Positions 1-11,765 of a DNA stretch of 64,000 bases are shown here, piece by piece. Both the position numbers and the translations under genes were made by a program. The DNA lies in NCBI GenBank assembly GCA_009760855.2, contig WPIO01000001.1, forward strand, positions 17,027,001 through 17,091,000, in the 5' to 3' direction. Origin of the DNA: Cristatella mucedo. Its lineage: Eukaryota > Bryozoa > Phylactolaemata > Cristatellidae. Numbering within the stretch: position 1 is the first letter of the stretch; each line of letters begins with the position of its first letter. The notes beneath the pieces were generated by a model. The model made no database searches. It saw only the letters and a list, made by a program, of their open reading frames with translations, and had not been told where the DNA came from.

Positions 1-1130
1 ACTCGGAGCCTGTTCACATCGACGAGAAATAGTGAGCTGTGGCAATTGCAATGCTCACGACATACATGCTTAGCTACAGAGTTTGGCAACAACTCTAAGC
101 GCCTAACTGCACAGGCCGGTAGACCGGCAAGCAGTAAGTTACAGAAGTACAGACAGGGTGTCACAAATGCATTGACCAAAATAAATGCGGTATCCCTGTC
201 TAAACAAGCCCGAATTTCAGAAATGTTATGTAGCTGGCAGTAGGAAAACTTTACTGAAGAGCTGATGAGGTTGCCTTTTGAAAGGTAACATTGGAAAATG
301 ACACCTAGATTTTGAGCATATTCAATGGGAAATAGGCTGGTAGAGTCCATTTTAAGCCTTAACCTTTCAAATTTATAAATCATACTTGATTTGCCGATAA
401 CCAGTAAGTTAGTTTTACCATCATTCAATCTAAGAAAATTTGCTTCCATTCATGTGCGAATGTCATCAATACATGCAGCAAGGGAGTTGAGATAATTCGA
501 CATTCTGGAAGGCAGGGAGGAATCAAAGCAAAGGTATAGCTGGGTGTCATCAGCATACAAGCGAAAGCCTAGATTTTGCCTCACAATGACATCGGCTAAA
601 GGGAGTTTATAAACAGTAAAAAGAACGGAACCGAGACCTAAGGTACCCCATATTTCAGAGTTTCCATGGATGATCTTTGTCCGTTCACCTCAATACTCTG
701 GAGTTTCCCACTGAGATAGAACCTGAACCATCCCAGTGCAGTGCCAGCAATGTCGAGGGATGATAAGAGGCGCTCAAGAAGGACATAGCTATCGATAGTA
801 TCAAAAGCTGCCGAAATATTGATTAAAACAAGCAGAGATATGCTACCCAAGTCTGCATTTCTTAGTAGTTTGTGATACACCCAACTTAATGTTGACTCCG
901 TGGAGTGATTAGCTCTAGAACCTGGCTGGAAGTTGCTAGCAATGTCCAAAGTTTTTATACATTAGTTCAGCTGGTCTGTCATCAATCGTTGCAGATTCTT
1001 CGATAGTAACGGTGATATTCAGAATGGGTCGAATTTGCTCAAGTTCTCTTAGTTTAGTGTTGCTTTCTTGAACCATGGCTTGGCGACAGGCTTTTGAAAG
1101 TGCTAGCACGTGACCTGATGCCAGTTTAAT
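1..1130 (-). mobile_element. LINE A (CR1/L2-type) reverse transcriptase fragment
   Basis: Reading the minus strand gives a non-LTR reverse transcriptase in broken frames. Near 950-640 lies LVLINISAAFDTIDS, then YLSGKLQSIEVNGQ. The catalytic LYADDTQLYL box is at about 546-557, and [15 protein letters not shown] lies near 120. The upstream linker is visible to about 1130 (SGHVLALSKACRQ, then FKKATLN). Stops and small shifts show it is dead. The 3' end lies beyond the left window edge, and LINE B abuts its 5' side. The order of motifs matches CR1/L2-type ORF2; the family name is mine. Confidence 0.85.
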
Positions 1131-1488
1131 CTCTCTCCGCCTGTAACTCTACAAAGCCACAAAGACTATGTGGGTGTTAGACAGTAGAGTTTTGTAAAGT
1201 TCACTCACAGCCTAAGCAGATTTCAATATCCATTCTGTATCCAACAGATTTTGTCTCACGCAAAAGAGAGAAAGTGAGAACCATAGCAGAGACAGCAGAG
1301 CAGTCAAGGTAGTGATTAGCAAGAAAGTAACAGCTCAGGACCGCTGGAAAGGATGTGTTATAGTCGGCAGTAGGAGATTAGTTGCCATTGCGTAAGAATT
1401 GTGGAAGTGAGTTTCACAGTTTAGAATATGCAGAGCTAAAGCTGCTGATGCCAACGATTTTTAAGCGGAGAAAAGAAACACCTGATTA

Positions 1489-1581
<93 letters not shown>

Positions 1582-4210
1582 GTAATACGGGATTAGAGGG
1601 CACAAGGAGAATGAAACTGGTGCAAAAGTTCAGCTAGGTATCGAGGAGCGAAGCCATGGTGGTTCTTGTGGGTCAGCGTGAGAACTTGGCTCTGTATACA
1701 TTGTTCAACCAGCAGCAACACCAGCTCATTTAACAGTGGAAACGGGTAGTCAAAACTCTGGGACTTGAAAACTAGCCGTGCAGCCCTATTCATAGCCAGC
1801 TGCAGTGGCCTAGTTGCTTTCTTGTAGCCCAACCAAAAGGGACTTATAAAAATCAAGCCAAGACAGAACTAAGGAGCTAGTTAAATTTTTGGAAGGTACC
1901 ATGGAAGAAAGCTCCGTTTCTCTTAAAGGAATAGGACGTGATAGCAAGCTGTAGAAGTAGTCTTCTGAATGAAGCTTTTAAAATTTAGGCAGCTGTCGAA
2001 AACGACACCTACATTTCGAGCACATAGTGATAGTCGCAAAACAGCACCATCTATTAGAAGAGCTAAGCCTTGTAATCCAGCCACAGGCTTAGGATGTCCT
2101 ATAGGCAGCAGTTCAGTTTAATCGTCGTTTAGTTTTAAGAAATTCTCCGACATCCATGATTAAATGTTGGCAAGGCATGCATTCACTTAAGCAGTTTCTG
2201 CAGCAGATTCCGTAGGTTTCAAAGACAAATACAGCCGAGTATCGTCAGCATAAAAGTGTTATCCTATTCAATGGGCCTTAATCACTTTTCCCGGAGGTCG
2301 AGTATGAATGGAGAACAGGAAAGGACTGAGGATAGACCCTTGAGGGATTCCACAGGTCATCGGTCTCATGGGTGACACCTGAATCCCAAAAGACGTGGCT
2401 TGAAAACTATCAGAAGAAAATATAATTGAAACCACACCAGTGCCTGGTCTGCCAGACCAATCATAGTTTTCAATCGTTCAAGTAGGACATCGTAATCAAT
2501 AGCATCGCAGGATCGATCTAGAAGGGCTGGGGCAGTGATATTCCAGTCATCGTTGCCGCACAGAATGTCACTGTTAAAGCGTAGGGAAGCAGTTTTAGTG
2601 GCGTTGTGCCTCTTGAGCCCCGATTGAAATGCTTCTGACAGTCCATTCTTTGCAATACGCTTTGCCAGCTGCTTAGCGACAATCTTTTCAAGATTCTTTT
2701 AAGCGAAAGGAGGAAGGGAAACTGGGCAATAATTCGCAAGGACACATGTGTCTAATCCTGGCTTTTTGAGTATCGGTCTAACGATTTCCGATTCGAAGGA
2801 CTTAATATGTTCCCTTTTTCTAAAGAAGTATTAAAAATATCGATTATGGCAGGGCTAAGTTGGTCGGCCAGTGAAGACCAGATAGATGATGGTATAGAGT
2901 CTTCAGATGACGAGCTCTTTTTACTAGACCTTATTAAGGTAGCCACATCGAACGCAAAAACCTAGGAAAATCTTTTAAGGAAGACCACAGGCTGCACTTC
3001 CACAATTGATGCACTCAGAGGGGCCTTTATGGATGAACAAATGTGTACAATGTTTAAGTAAAGAATGTTGAAAATATTTAGCTGAGCCGTTAATATCTAG
3101 GGAGTGAGACCTCTCAGCACTGGCCAGTAAATTATTTACCGTGTCATAACTCTGTTTTGGGTCTAACTGGCAGGACTTCAGTTTTCGAGTGAAAAAGGTA
3201 GTCCAGTGGTTTTAAGCTTTCTGATGAAAACTCGAAGGAAGTCTTTTAAATTGACTAGATCTGCATCAGACCCCGATTTCTTAACACGGTGTTCAAGCCA
3301 GCTCTTAACATGGTGCACTTTTTGAAGTTTTTGGTCAATCGAAAGGAATACCCACGACTCTGTACACGGATGGAATGAACGGGAGCTTTTCAAGAGCACT
3401 CGTAATTGCCGTGTTCACTGAATGAGTGAGGCGGTCTGGTCAAGTCTGGATGCAGATCGAAAAGATCTGCATCCCAAACATGTGACACAAATTTGTCTCT
3501 GTCAATGCTTTTTAAGTTACGTCGATGGACAAGTTCGACATTCCAATGCATGTACAAAAGAGCATTAACAGTTAACAAGACCGAACAATGATCCGAGAGG
3601 GTCAGCAGGCACACGACAAGGTCAGTGGGGTAGACACCCTTTGTGATCACGAGATCTAGGATGTGGCCTCCGACTTGGGTGGTATGATAACCGTGCTAGA
3701 CCAAGCCAAAATTCTCCAGACAGTAAATAAATGAGCGGACCTGGCTGTTGAAAAGGTTTTCAACGTGGAAATTGAAGTCTTTAGCTATCAGTAACGGCCA
3801 GTCACACGCAAGTAATTTAGCGAGGATCTCCAATAAATACTCTATAACCAAGTTAAGACAGCCAGCATGATGTCGGTATATCGCAACAGAGAGAGCCGCT
3901 GTGTTTGATGAGGACCTGATTGCAACTGATTCAAACGATGGCCCACGAGAAAATGGCAGATCTTATAATCAAACAACGCATGAAAAACTATTTCAAACCC
4001 TCCATCAACCTTGCCAGAACCAATGGACTGAAAGAATAAGAATCCGAGTGGGTGGTCTCAGATATAAAGCTACTGGAACAAGGCGTCGTGCAAGTTTTGG
4101 TAAGCAGACACGCATCTAGCTTCTTCTGAACAGCCTGATCGCGGATAGGTAACCTATTGGTTTATAGCGAGCATACATTTAGTAGGCGGAATCTAAGAGG
4201 CTGTCAAACA
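1131..4210 (-). mobile_element. LINE B (CR1/L2-type), long degraded copy with endonuclease and RT
   Basis: This is the most complete retroelement here. On the minus strand, from high to low coordinates, an apurinic-type endonuclease begins near 4200 (LLNVCSL, IRDQAVQKKLDACLLT). It continues with DFNFHVEN near 3770, GGHILDLVITKG near 3660 and LSDHCSVLLTVN near 3600. The RT follows, with FYADD at about 2241-2252 and FLKLNDD near 2130. The C-terminal part (RPLQLAMNRAARLVFKSQ, then LAELLHQF) spans 1856-1600. The 3' UTR runs to GGAGTTACAGGCGGAGAG at 1131. Many stops and frameshifts, and an expanded TA tract, interrupt it. The 5' limit is uncertain because sequence to the right is also LINE-like. 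Confidence 0.85.
1493..1578. repeat. (TA)n microsatellite, about 43 units
   Basis: Uninterrupted TA dinucleotides sit inside the C-terminal coding part of LINE B, replacing the stretch that in other copies encodes the DNKLAVPFL segment. The expansion came after insertion of the element. Confidence 0.97.
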
Positions 4211-5260
4211 ACTAGGAAATGCTGATTAAGAGGCTTGCATTCAAGTCGATGTGTTGCTGGCCTGGTAGACGCGGCCCCTTCGAATTTGAATTGGACGTTA
4301 GTAAAGGTCGCCGGTAGACGTTTCACAACATACTGAGGTACGGAAGATGAGCTACTACCACAATGAGTGCTATTAAGCGCTTTAAACTTACTGGTCGTGG
4401 GTTGATGGCCGATCTGTTGATTGGGCGAACGCAGGATGCGAGGAGGTTCTCACTGACCAGTTGAAGAAGGCCCGCCAGTACGTATCGACCAATGTCGACA
4501 TCGCACCCTATGCTAAGCCGCTCCCATTTTGTGAAGAAAATTCGAGGACAGCTCATAAATAGTCACAGCGAAGATAGCATCGGATACCCGAAGGTATGGC
4601 AGAGATATCAGATGGAAGTCCACATCAGGGTAGGGGTCGCCCGAGGCCGCTCTATAGCACTGAGAGGAAAAACATGACGAATAATGACAACATTCAGGAT
4701 GTTAGTTGTGAATGGCATCAGAAAATCCATGCATCGCAGAAGCAGGACAGTAGAAATAGGGTCCAGAGGACTAGTCGTCCAATTCGATTGGAATATGAAC
4801 TTCAGGGCGAGGTCACTAGTGACCTTGAATGCAGACATATAGGTTAGAGGTGCTACTCGGAATTTCGGAACATGATTCCAGAGGGGGATATGGCCACCCT
4901 ATGGGTGGGCTCCCTATGCTGTCAAAGATCTGGAGAAGCAATTGTCTATGTCATCACAAGGATCACTAGGTAAGGAGCTAGCCTGGGAATCGTTAAGGAG
5001 AAGGTTAATCGTAGACATCAGTATCTTTGGATTGTGAATCTGATTCAACAATATTTTTGTAGAAGCTAGACTTGGCGTTTGCTAGGATAGATTGGCATGA
5101 TCTACAGTAGTCCTCGTATGCCTGACGATGGAAAGTCAGTCATGATCTTACATGTGCTTTTCAAGCTTGTGCTTAGCTGAAGCTTGATTAATGTCTGCAC
5201 TAAATGACAGGTCGTCTGGGTGAGAACGCGCTGTGAGCTCAGTTAGAGATGCAAACTCAT
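4211..5260 (-). mobile_element. LINE fragment: linker and start of RT
   Basis: On the minus strand, 4820-4608 reads LDPISTVLLLRCMDFLMPF and then TNILNV, which matches the conserved pre-RT segment (DP.PT.LL...LD.LLP.IT.IVN) of CR1/L2 elements. Further right, 5130-4960 reads YEDYCRSCQSILANAKSSFY, the spacer that normally follows the endonuclease. The RT core is missing, so the copy is truncated where LINE B ends. It may be the upstream half of an element split by LINE B, or a separate copy. Confidence 0.6.
4972..5059. repeat. 88-bp direct repeat, left copy
   Basis: AAGGAGCTAGCCTGGGAATC at the start and AACAATATTTTTG at the end recur at 5771-5858 with one visible mismatch. The left copy lies inside LINE-derived sequence. 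Confidence 0.95.
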
Positions 5261-5770
5261 CAAGTAGGACATGATTCCGTCGTTTGTGACAGTCAAGGGT
5301 AGAGACATACGTGGCATCTAATGCTGTTGTCTTGCCTTTAGGGCCAGTGGGGGCGGGGCGGCGGCTAATTCCCTCTGTCCATCTCCTGGCTCAGCCACTG
5401 GATAAGGTGCCAGCCTTTGACAACTTAGGTCGTGAACTCCTGCGCACACAAAGTGCACGGATAGAGATTAAGGTGTCATCGGAAAATACACGAACTCATT
5501 GCAAATACCTTGCATCTTGCACGCGCTGGGCACTCTCTGGGCATGCACACGAAGGGTTGTAGCGGCTGACCCGGATCTAGCACTAAGCAAATGAACGATT
5601 AGCTAAAATCTTTCGAGGTTTCAGAGCGGGCCGGCGATGATTGATTTGAGATCGGCAGGATGCTGGCTGCAAGCCGAGGACCAACGAGTTCTTGGCATCT
5701 GCAGGTGCCACTCACACACTCGCTCGAGCATGCACGTGCACCGACTTACGATTACGGATTTATTGACGAC

Positions 5771-5858
5771 AAGGAGCTAGCCTGGGAGTCGTTAAGGAGA
5801 AGGTTAATCGTAGACATCAGTATCTTTGGATTGTGAATCTGATTCAACAATATTTTTG
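5771..5858. repeat. 88-bp direct repeat, right copy
   Basis: This is a near-perfect copy of 4972-5059, separated from it by 711 bp. The intervening DNA is GC-richer than its surroundings near 5340-5560. No LTR-like TG/CA ends or primer-binding site were seen. Confidence 0.95.
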
Positions 5859-6489
5859 ACTGGGACGGATATGTGCAAAACTATAAACAGGAGGCGTTAA
5901 AGGCCAGCAGCTGCAAGCCACTTTTATACAACTCATGGAGGACGATAAATAAGGGTAGAGCAAAAATTTTTGCTTTGCAAAAATCGCAGTCCGCTGCAAT
6001 GTCTGTGCACATAGGCGACCGACACTCATTAATTTGGTAGCTCAGAGCGACATGTAGAATCAGGCTGTAAAATAACTATGGAAATAAAGTTTTTAGGTGG
6101 CATGTAAAGCAATATATAAAAATTTATATCAACAATGGTGCTTTGCACCTCGTTGCAAGAGAGTCCACGGTAAAGGAATGATAACATCCAGCTCATCACG
6201 CTTACAATAGCATATACAAGTAGAAATGTATCATGCTTTGACAATCACTCTAAAGAAATAATGAAAATGCTCAGGGTCTCTTGTTATGAGGACCTCTGGC
6301 CAGTAACGTGCCCTTAAATCATGCACAGGTTAGTAAACGAAGCACTCGGAAACAAAAAAGAATAACAGGGATAGCTGATCGGAACAGACAAGCTTCTTTA
6401 GCTGATAGTTAAATGATGGAATGTCGATGGCTGTGGTGATATAGAAAACGTAAAAAGATTACAGGCTATTGGCTTTTACGAGCTAAGAG
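5859..6489. other. Unassigned stretch
   Basis: I recognise no gene or repeat here. Short open frames on the minus strand lack any motif I know. Confidence 0.6.
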
Positions 6490-6850
6490 CTAAGAGGCCC
6501 AATCTTAAAAGTATTTCAATTTAGCACAATAGAAGGCGAGGTGATTAAAGGACGCTGAAGAGCTAGTGGTGCGAGAACGAACTGGAGCGTCAAGTACGTT
6601 GGATATGAAGATTCGAGCTAGCGAGTGAAGTGGTTTGTAACTATGCCTGATAATCTTGAATTCGATTCGATGCTTTTTACGGAGCATGTGAAGATGGGAC
6701 AGAAGTAGAGTGATTTGGAAGGTAAGCAGCTGACAAAAAACAGACGAGCTTCTGAGTTGTATACTAATTCCGTGCGATTAAGGGTATTGTCACGGAGTCG
6801 TGAATAAAGATAATTGCAATAAAATAGACGAAATGTCATGAGTGATTTAA
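6490..6850 (-). mobile_element. LINE A-like C-terminal fragment, strongly decayed
   Basis: The minus strand reads LRKKHRIEFKIIRHSYKPLH then SLARIFISNVL, the counterpart of LINE A's [31 protein letters not shown]. Upstream, LYSRLRDNTLNRTELVYNSE corresponds to the [17 protein letters not shown] segment. Frames change between the parts. Confidence 0.65.
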
Positions 6851-6939
6851 ATAAATGGCATGTCTTACTCTTACCTCAGCAGTCCCAGATTTTAGTACTG
6901 CCGCCCTCGATTAACTGAATCCTAATTTAATATTTTAGT

Positions 6940-7110
6940 GAGCCGTTATGGCACACTAGGTAAGGCGGTTGCTTTTCACTACCTCTGTCCCGATGTCGTG
7001 GGTTCGAATCCTGCAGTGGGCGAATATTTATCGACAGTGCAAGTGGTGATGATAGCCGTAAAGGCTCTTCTGTCGAAATACAAAAGAGGCTGTTAAATCA
7101 GGTAGTATTT
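6940..7110 (+). mobile_element. tRNA-derived SINE head or tRNA pseudogene
   Basis: TGGCACACTAGGTAAGGCGG (6949-6968) resembles a pol III A box, and GGGTTCGAATCC (7000-7011) is a consensus-quality B box, at tRNA-like spacing. I could not form a convincing acceptor stem, so I call it a SINE or pseudogene, not a tRNA gene. The sequence that follows lacks the hairpin tail of the other SINEs here. Confidence 0.6.
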
Positions 7111-7665
7111 ACTTATTATCATTCATACTCGCGATTCTTGTCTGTTGAACAAATCTCTTCTGAAAATCAAAGTTCTTGCAAACATCGTGTACAGAAGGCA
7201 ATTTAACTTTGGTCGGTTTAATGCTTATCGGTTTATTTTTTTGACCGTGGCGCATTAGAACTTATGTGGCTGCGGACATGTAAACGCTTAATGTTTGGGC
7301 ACGGTCAAGTCCGCCAGGGGCTGCGTCATTAGATTCTCTGGCCGCTAGTTACCTCCCGATTAGGTACGAGTTTCCTTACTTATTATCGTTTCGTTTTCCA
7401 CATTCAAATGCATTACTACATGCGTTTCATATTGTTAAGATTAATTATTTATGAATTAAGAAATGATAAGCAACACCTAGCGTGCAGGGGAGGGCAGCGA
7501 CCGAATACCCGGCTCGTTTGGAATCCAAGCGTTGTCAAGATTCACCATGAGCGATCTCCCTCATTCAGGACTGTGGATGTCTCAAAGTTAGCGTTCAACG
7601 GGCTTGTTAAAACGCCAGTGGCCGAGCTTAATGATTGCCTTAAGAATCCTCGCTCAATGTTTAAT
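7111..7665. other. Unassigned stretch
   Basis: No gene, RNA or repeat recognised. An open frame begins near 7408 and runs into the SINE at its 3' end; it has no known motif. Confidence 0.55.
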
Positions 7666-7669
7666 ATAC

Positions 7670-7885
7670 CCATAATAATACTTGCCATATTTACTAATAT
7701 TGGACCTGTTCGCCCGGACCGAGACCTGGCCGAAATAGGTTGGTGGTTTGGTCCAGTGATTAAGGTGCTTGCCCCGACCAAGGTCTGGCTGAGGTCGTGG
7801 GCTTGAGCACCGAGGCGTATGTGAAGTGCCTGAATAGAGATTAAGTTCTCTTGGGGCGCTATACAAATGAATTATACAAGTGAAT
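7670..7885 (+). mobile_element. Hairpin-tailed SINE, with a partial second head
   Basis: TTTGGTCCAGTGATTAAGGT then GGTCGTGGGCTTGAGCACCG form a tRNA-like head at about 7747-7813. The body ends in AAGTGCCTGAATAGAGATTA then AGTTCTCTTGGGGCGCTATA, a hairpin shared with LINE A. Upstream, CTGTTCGCCCGGACCGAGAC (about 7708-7727) looks like another copy of the head, so the element may be a dimer. Related copies lie at 40821-40970 and 59250-59400. Confidence 0.75.
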
Positions 7886-7984
7886 AATATTTTAAACGTC
7901 TGACCATTAACGATGAAATCCCAACAGGCTCTTCTTCTCTTTCTTCCGAACTCGTGCATCTGTCAAAGCTGTTGGTGCAGTCTG

Positions 7985-9825
7985 CGTTACCGCACGCTTG
8001 TCCTTCAATTTCAAACCGCCTGTAGTTCCCTTCGAAGCAGTCTTTCGAATCAATTATTTGGAGCTCATCCGACAACAAGATGCCAATGGTAGCCGAAGCC
8101 TCTCTCCCCCATGTACCAAGTTCTCTTTATATCCGAGTTCTCTAATCTCATTTCAATTCTGCTTGCTGGAAATCAATATTTTCTCGTCATGGGTGATCAT
8201 AAAATTGATTTTAATAAATTATCTGACGCCTTCAGCACCAAATTTCCCGCACTGACTGACTCACTTTCTTTTGCAGTTCACGTGCATGGCCCTACTCAGG
8301 TCGAGAGTCACACACTCGCATAAATGTTCTCCTAAAACAGCAAGCTGTCATCACCTATCACTACCAAATTCTGCTTATCTGACGACATGTAAAAACTATT
8401 CAGCCTAAAGTGTGTGCCCTCTTCTGCACCAAATTAACCAGCGGTTCGCGAAACCTCCAGACCCTTAACATCGATGCTGTTCTCTTGAGAATGTCTTCTT
8501 CGACAATGCTATTCAATCCCACTTCCGACCTGTCATCAATAATATGATGCTTTAACACGACACTTACTGACATGCTCGACGATTTTAACCTCTGATATGG
8601 TTAAGTAACACCATTAATAGCCAATATGCTAGTAGCCTCAGGTCGTGTCCCAGCACCCCTCAAAAATGCTTTAGTCAGGCCAATACTGAAGAAATCAACC
8701 CTAAACCAAGCGAACTTGAGAAATATCTCCTGGTATCCTTCTACCGTTCCTATCAAAGACACTGGAACGAATCGTTGCAGACCAGTTAATATATTGAACT
8801 AATATATCGAAAATTCCCACTTGGCTAGTCAGTTTCGTTCTTTTTAGAGTTAATCTCTCAAATGAGTCAGCATTGCTTCAGGTTTAGAACAGCCTTCTTG
8901 GTAATGCAGACTTAGGTAGAGTCTCTCTGAATGTTTTGCTTGATCCATCGTGGGGTTTGGATTCTATTAATCACGAAGTCCTTCTTGTGTGCCTCTTATC
9001 TCGCCTGGGCATTCTTGATACTGCACTGTAATATTTCAGGTCCTATTTCAGTGGGAGACTTTAGAGTATTTCTTTGAACTGAGAAAGATTGTCTGAGAAA
9101 CCAATGAACTAGGAGTCACTTCATTGCTTTGTGCTAGGTTCGATTCTTTTCACGGTTCATACACTTTCTCGCCGATGTGATTGCAAGCCACAATCTAGGC
9201 TTTCATGTCTATGCCGCTAGTATTCAGTTGTGCAATTGCTTTGATCTTTCCAAGCATTCCAGCAGTCGCAGTTGTCACATTGCATGCAACTTATCTCCGA
9301 CCTGCGCTAGCTCCCAGTCAAGCAGCTCATCGACTTCAAGGTTCTTTCACTCACTTGTAGGTTCCTTCGTTCTTTGACTCCAGCCTACCTATCAGATCTA
9401 CTCACCCACCAGGCCAAAAATCTTACGACCCACTGTTCCGAATCCAATCGTTTACCTGCACCTCACACAAACCTAAAGTTTTTTGGAAGCTGTGCCTTTA
9501 GTTCGGATGCTCCCAAAGGTTGAAACTCCAACCGTCATGTCAGCCCCTGACTTGACATTTAAAAAGACGACAAAACACATATATACATTGCAGCATTTGT
9601 CTTTAGTTTGCTAGCGCGTGCTGACGCTGTGCATGCTGCCACTAACTATATTTGCATGCTGACCCTGTGCTTGTCACCTTTAATCACTTTTTGCTTGCTT
9701 GTTTTCATTGACCGTGCTAGCCCTAACCATTTGATCGTGATTCCCGTGCAGCAAATGCAAATTGCTTAAAAAGAGATTATGTTCTCTGTTCTTTAAAAAT
9801 ACACGATTGCTATTATTTTGCTGCA
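7985..9825 (+). mobile_element. LINE A with endonuclease remnant, internally deleted
   Basis: An endonuclease piece at 8111-8400 reads FLVMGDHKIDFNKLSDAFS, then HVHGPTQVESHTLA and KFCLSDD. These match GDFNIHFDK, HVSGPTHVEGHTLD and CLSDH, so key residues are mutated. RT pieces follow: ASGRVPAPLKNALVRPILKK (about 8638-8697), then WGLDSINHEVLLVCLLSRLG (about 8950). After SHNLGFHVYA the RT jumps to the C-terminal HWLP region, showing an internal deletion. The 3' end is a degraded hairpin (AAAAAGAGATTATGTTCTCT) near 9770. Confidence 0.8.
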
Positions 9826-11550
9826 GGAGAACTAGTCCGGTCATATTCAGTTATTACAAACATTTTAAACATTAAAAAAAATTAATGAGAAATTGTAAAA
9901 TTCAAGTACTTTCCTAGCCTAGTATAAAAGAAGAAACTAGGCTACCGTTGCTTAGGCTCAAGGAACGTGCAGCCGTACAACGACGAGATTGATTTTTCGC
10001 AAGTGGAGCTAGCCCAAAACAGCAGCTGATGTTTGCTGTTCCCGGACGTACTGAACTGATAAGCATGGATGCTTAAGGATGCCGAATGAGTAATGACTGC
10101 ACAGCGGGCTCTATCTCGTGACTAGCAAAGCTAATAAATGCCGCGAGTTGAGAGATAACAAAGACTCCCATATTGAATTATTAATATATCCAACGGTGAG
10201 GTATTGTCACCGCTTGTAATGTGTTATCAGTTTTTATAAGATCACAATTCCAGAAGTTTTCCAACCACGGCATGTCTCGTAAGCACACCCTTTGCTGATC
10301 ATCTGACAGCAGTTGTACTGTAAAGAGACGACTAGGTAAACTCCAACTCGGTCAGATGACTATTCTGGAGACTTATTGATTCTCGTAACGAGTTCTAATA
10401 TGACATGAAACTGGAGTCATTGCGTAAAAAGCGTATTCTGCTATAGATTTTTGGAAAACCCAGGTAAGTGATGGAACCATTTCCCCCTATCTTTTACCAT
10501 ATCTGCCTATGACTAGCTCAACGAACCTTACTTGAAGGCATACCGTCACAAGTCATGTTCTGGTCGAACATATGTGTGATCTAGTTTTTTTACCCGAAGG
10601 ACGAAAGTGGTAGCCTTTCTTTTCAAAAATAAAGATGCCTGCAGAGAGAAAATTAATTTCTTTTTCTCCTGGTTATTGCAGTGGGTAAACCACAAATTTA
10701 CGAAACGTAAGTATGTAGGGGACGCATTTTCAAAAGAATTTTGTACGTAGATTAGGTCTGAGATTGTCCAGTCGGCTTCTGTAGGATTGTTATGGACTTT
10801 GGCTCTGATTAATAAAATGCTACGGCTTATTTGTCTGTACAAAGTCAGAAGAAGTAGACACGTATATACTGTAAATAGTTTATAAGTAGACCGGCTAATC
10901 TGAAGAAAATTTTTCAAACAGACCGACTTGTAAAAAAAAATTGAATGAAAGTGTGTATACAGCTTATGAAAATTGGCAAGCGGCACAACGATAACGAGAT
11001 CACGCTCACCGAAACTTACGCTTTGTGAAAAAGATCTTTAATTGTAAACAAAGATCTATAATTGCTTATCTTAAATCAGAAACAGTTTACAAGGACTAGC
11101 TCTCTTCCAAATAACTTTAGGCTGCTAGACATAGATCCAACTTATTAATCTAATGATCGAAAAATCTGATGAGTGGCGAGTGTAGATTTTGTGCGTGTAG
11201 TTGATACTCAGAAGTTAAAACTGTTTGAGAATTTAATGTTGATTGAATTCATGAAAATCTTAAGAAAGAAGTGTAGACGTCAGCACACCAACAATTATTA
11301 TTAGCCATCACCGACTAGCTGCAGGATGTAGCTGCATGGAAGTACTACGAAAAGTAAGAGCTAATTAAAATGAAGTAAGAGCTGCACAGCTGATTAATTT
11401 AACATGTTACCGCATCAGCATATATCGGTCTGAAGATTCTTTAGTCGCAATAACTCGAAGATTGTTCGTCCCTCAAGACCGCCTGTCAACGACTCGGCAA
11501 TTAGCTATCTGTCAGTAACGCGGTTGTTGCTGTAGTGATGAGCGAAATTT
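9826..11550. other. Unassigned sequence upstream of lipase copy 1
   Basis: AT-rich with no recognisable gene. A 146-codon minus-strand open frame (10546-10986) has no motif I know and the composition of AT-rich noncoding DNA. The last about 100 bases resemble the proximal upstream region of lipase copies 2 and 3. Confidence 0.5.
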
Positions 11551-11556
11551 GGGGAG

Positions 11557-11588
11557 CTATTTTGCCCTTTACTTATCAGCCCAATAAA
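11557..11588 (+). promoter_or_regulatory. Decayed TATA and GATA sites of lipase copy 1
   Basis: TATTTTG at 11558-11564 sits where copies 2 and 3 have TATTTAAA or TATTTTAAA. CTTATCAGCCCAATAAA at 11572-11588 keeps the first half of the GATA palindrome seen in copies 2 and 3, but the second half is mutated (CTGATAA to CCAATAA). The start codon is about 140 bases downstream, as in the other copies. Confidence 0.5.
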
Positions 11589-11728
11589 ATAATACCACAG
11601 AAGATGCAGTTAATGGTAGCAGATATGATAGTTGTGTCAAAACCATGCCGTATGCTTGTGCACGTGAAAAGTAACCGTACAATACAAGCTACAGCTATCA
11701 GTCGTCACTCGGCTGGTTGCTATAGAAC

Positions 11729-11765
11729 ATGGCTACTCTATTGATGGTCATCGCTCTGTGCTATG
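11729..11765 (+). pseudogene. Lipase copy 1 exon 1 (signal peptide)
   Basis: ATG then ATLLMVIALCY, a short hydrophobic signal peptide. The exon is 37 nt, as in the other copies, and ends in G before GTCAGT (phase 1). Confidence 0.85.

Noticed and set aside
46-243. Plus-strand frame at the left edge, likewise 30050-30289 and 3901-4119
   Set aside because: They are antisense shadows of LINE ORF2 on the minus strand.
4972-5858. Short LTR pair of a TRIM element
   Set aside because: Repeats lack TG...CA ends, no primer-binding site or polypurine tract is seen, and the repeats are made of LINE sequence.
6949-7022. A functional tRNA gene
   Set aside because: A and B boxes are good but no cloverleaf with a paired acceptor stem could be drawn; a SINE or pseudogene is more likely.
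10546-10986. 146-codon minus-strand frame
   Set aside because: Biased AT-rich composition, no motif, no splice context, and no support from paralogous flanks.
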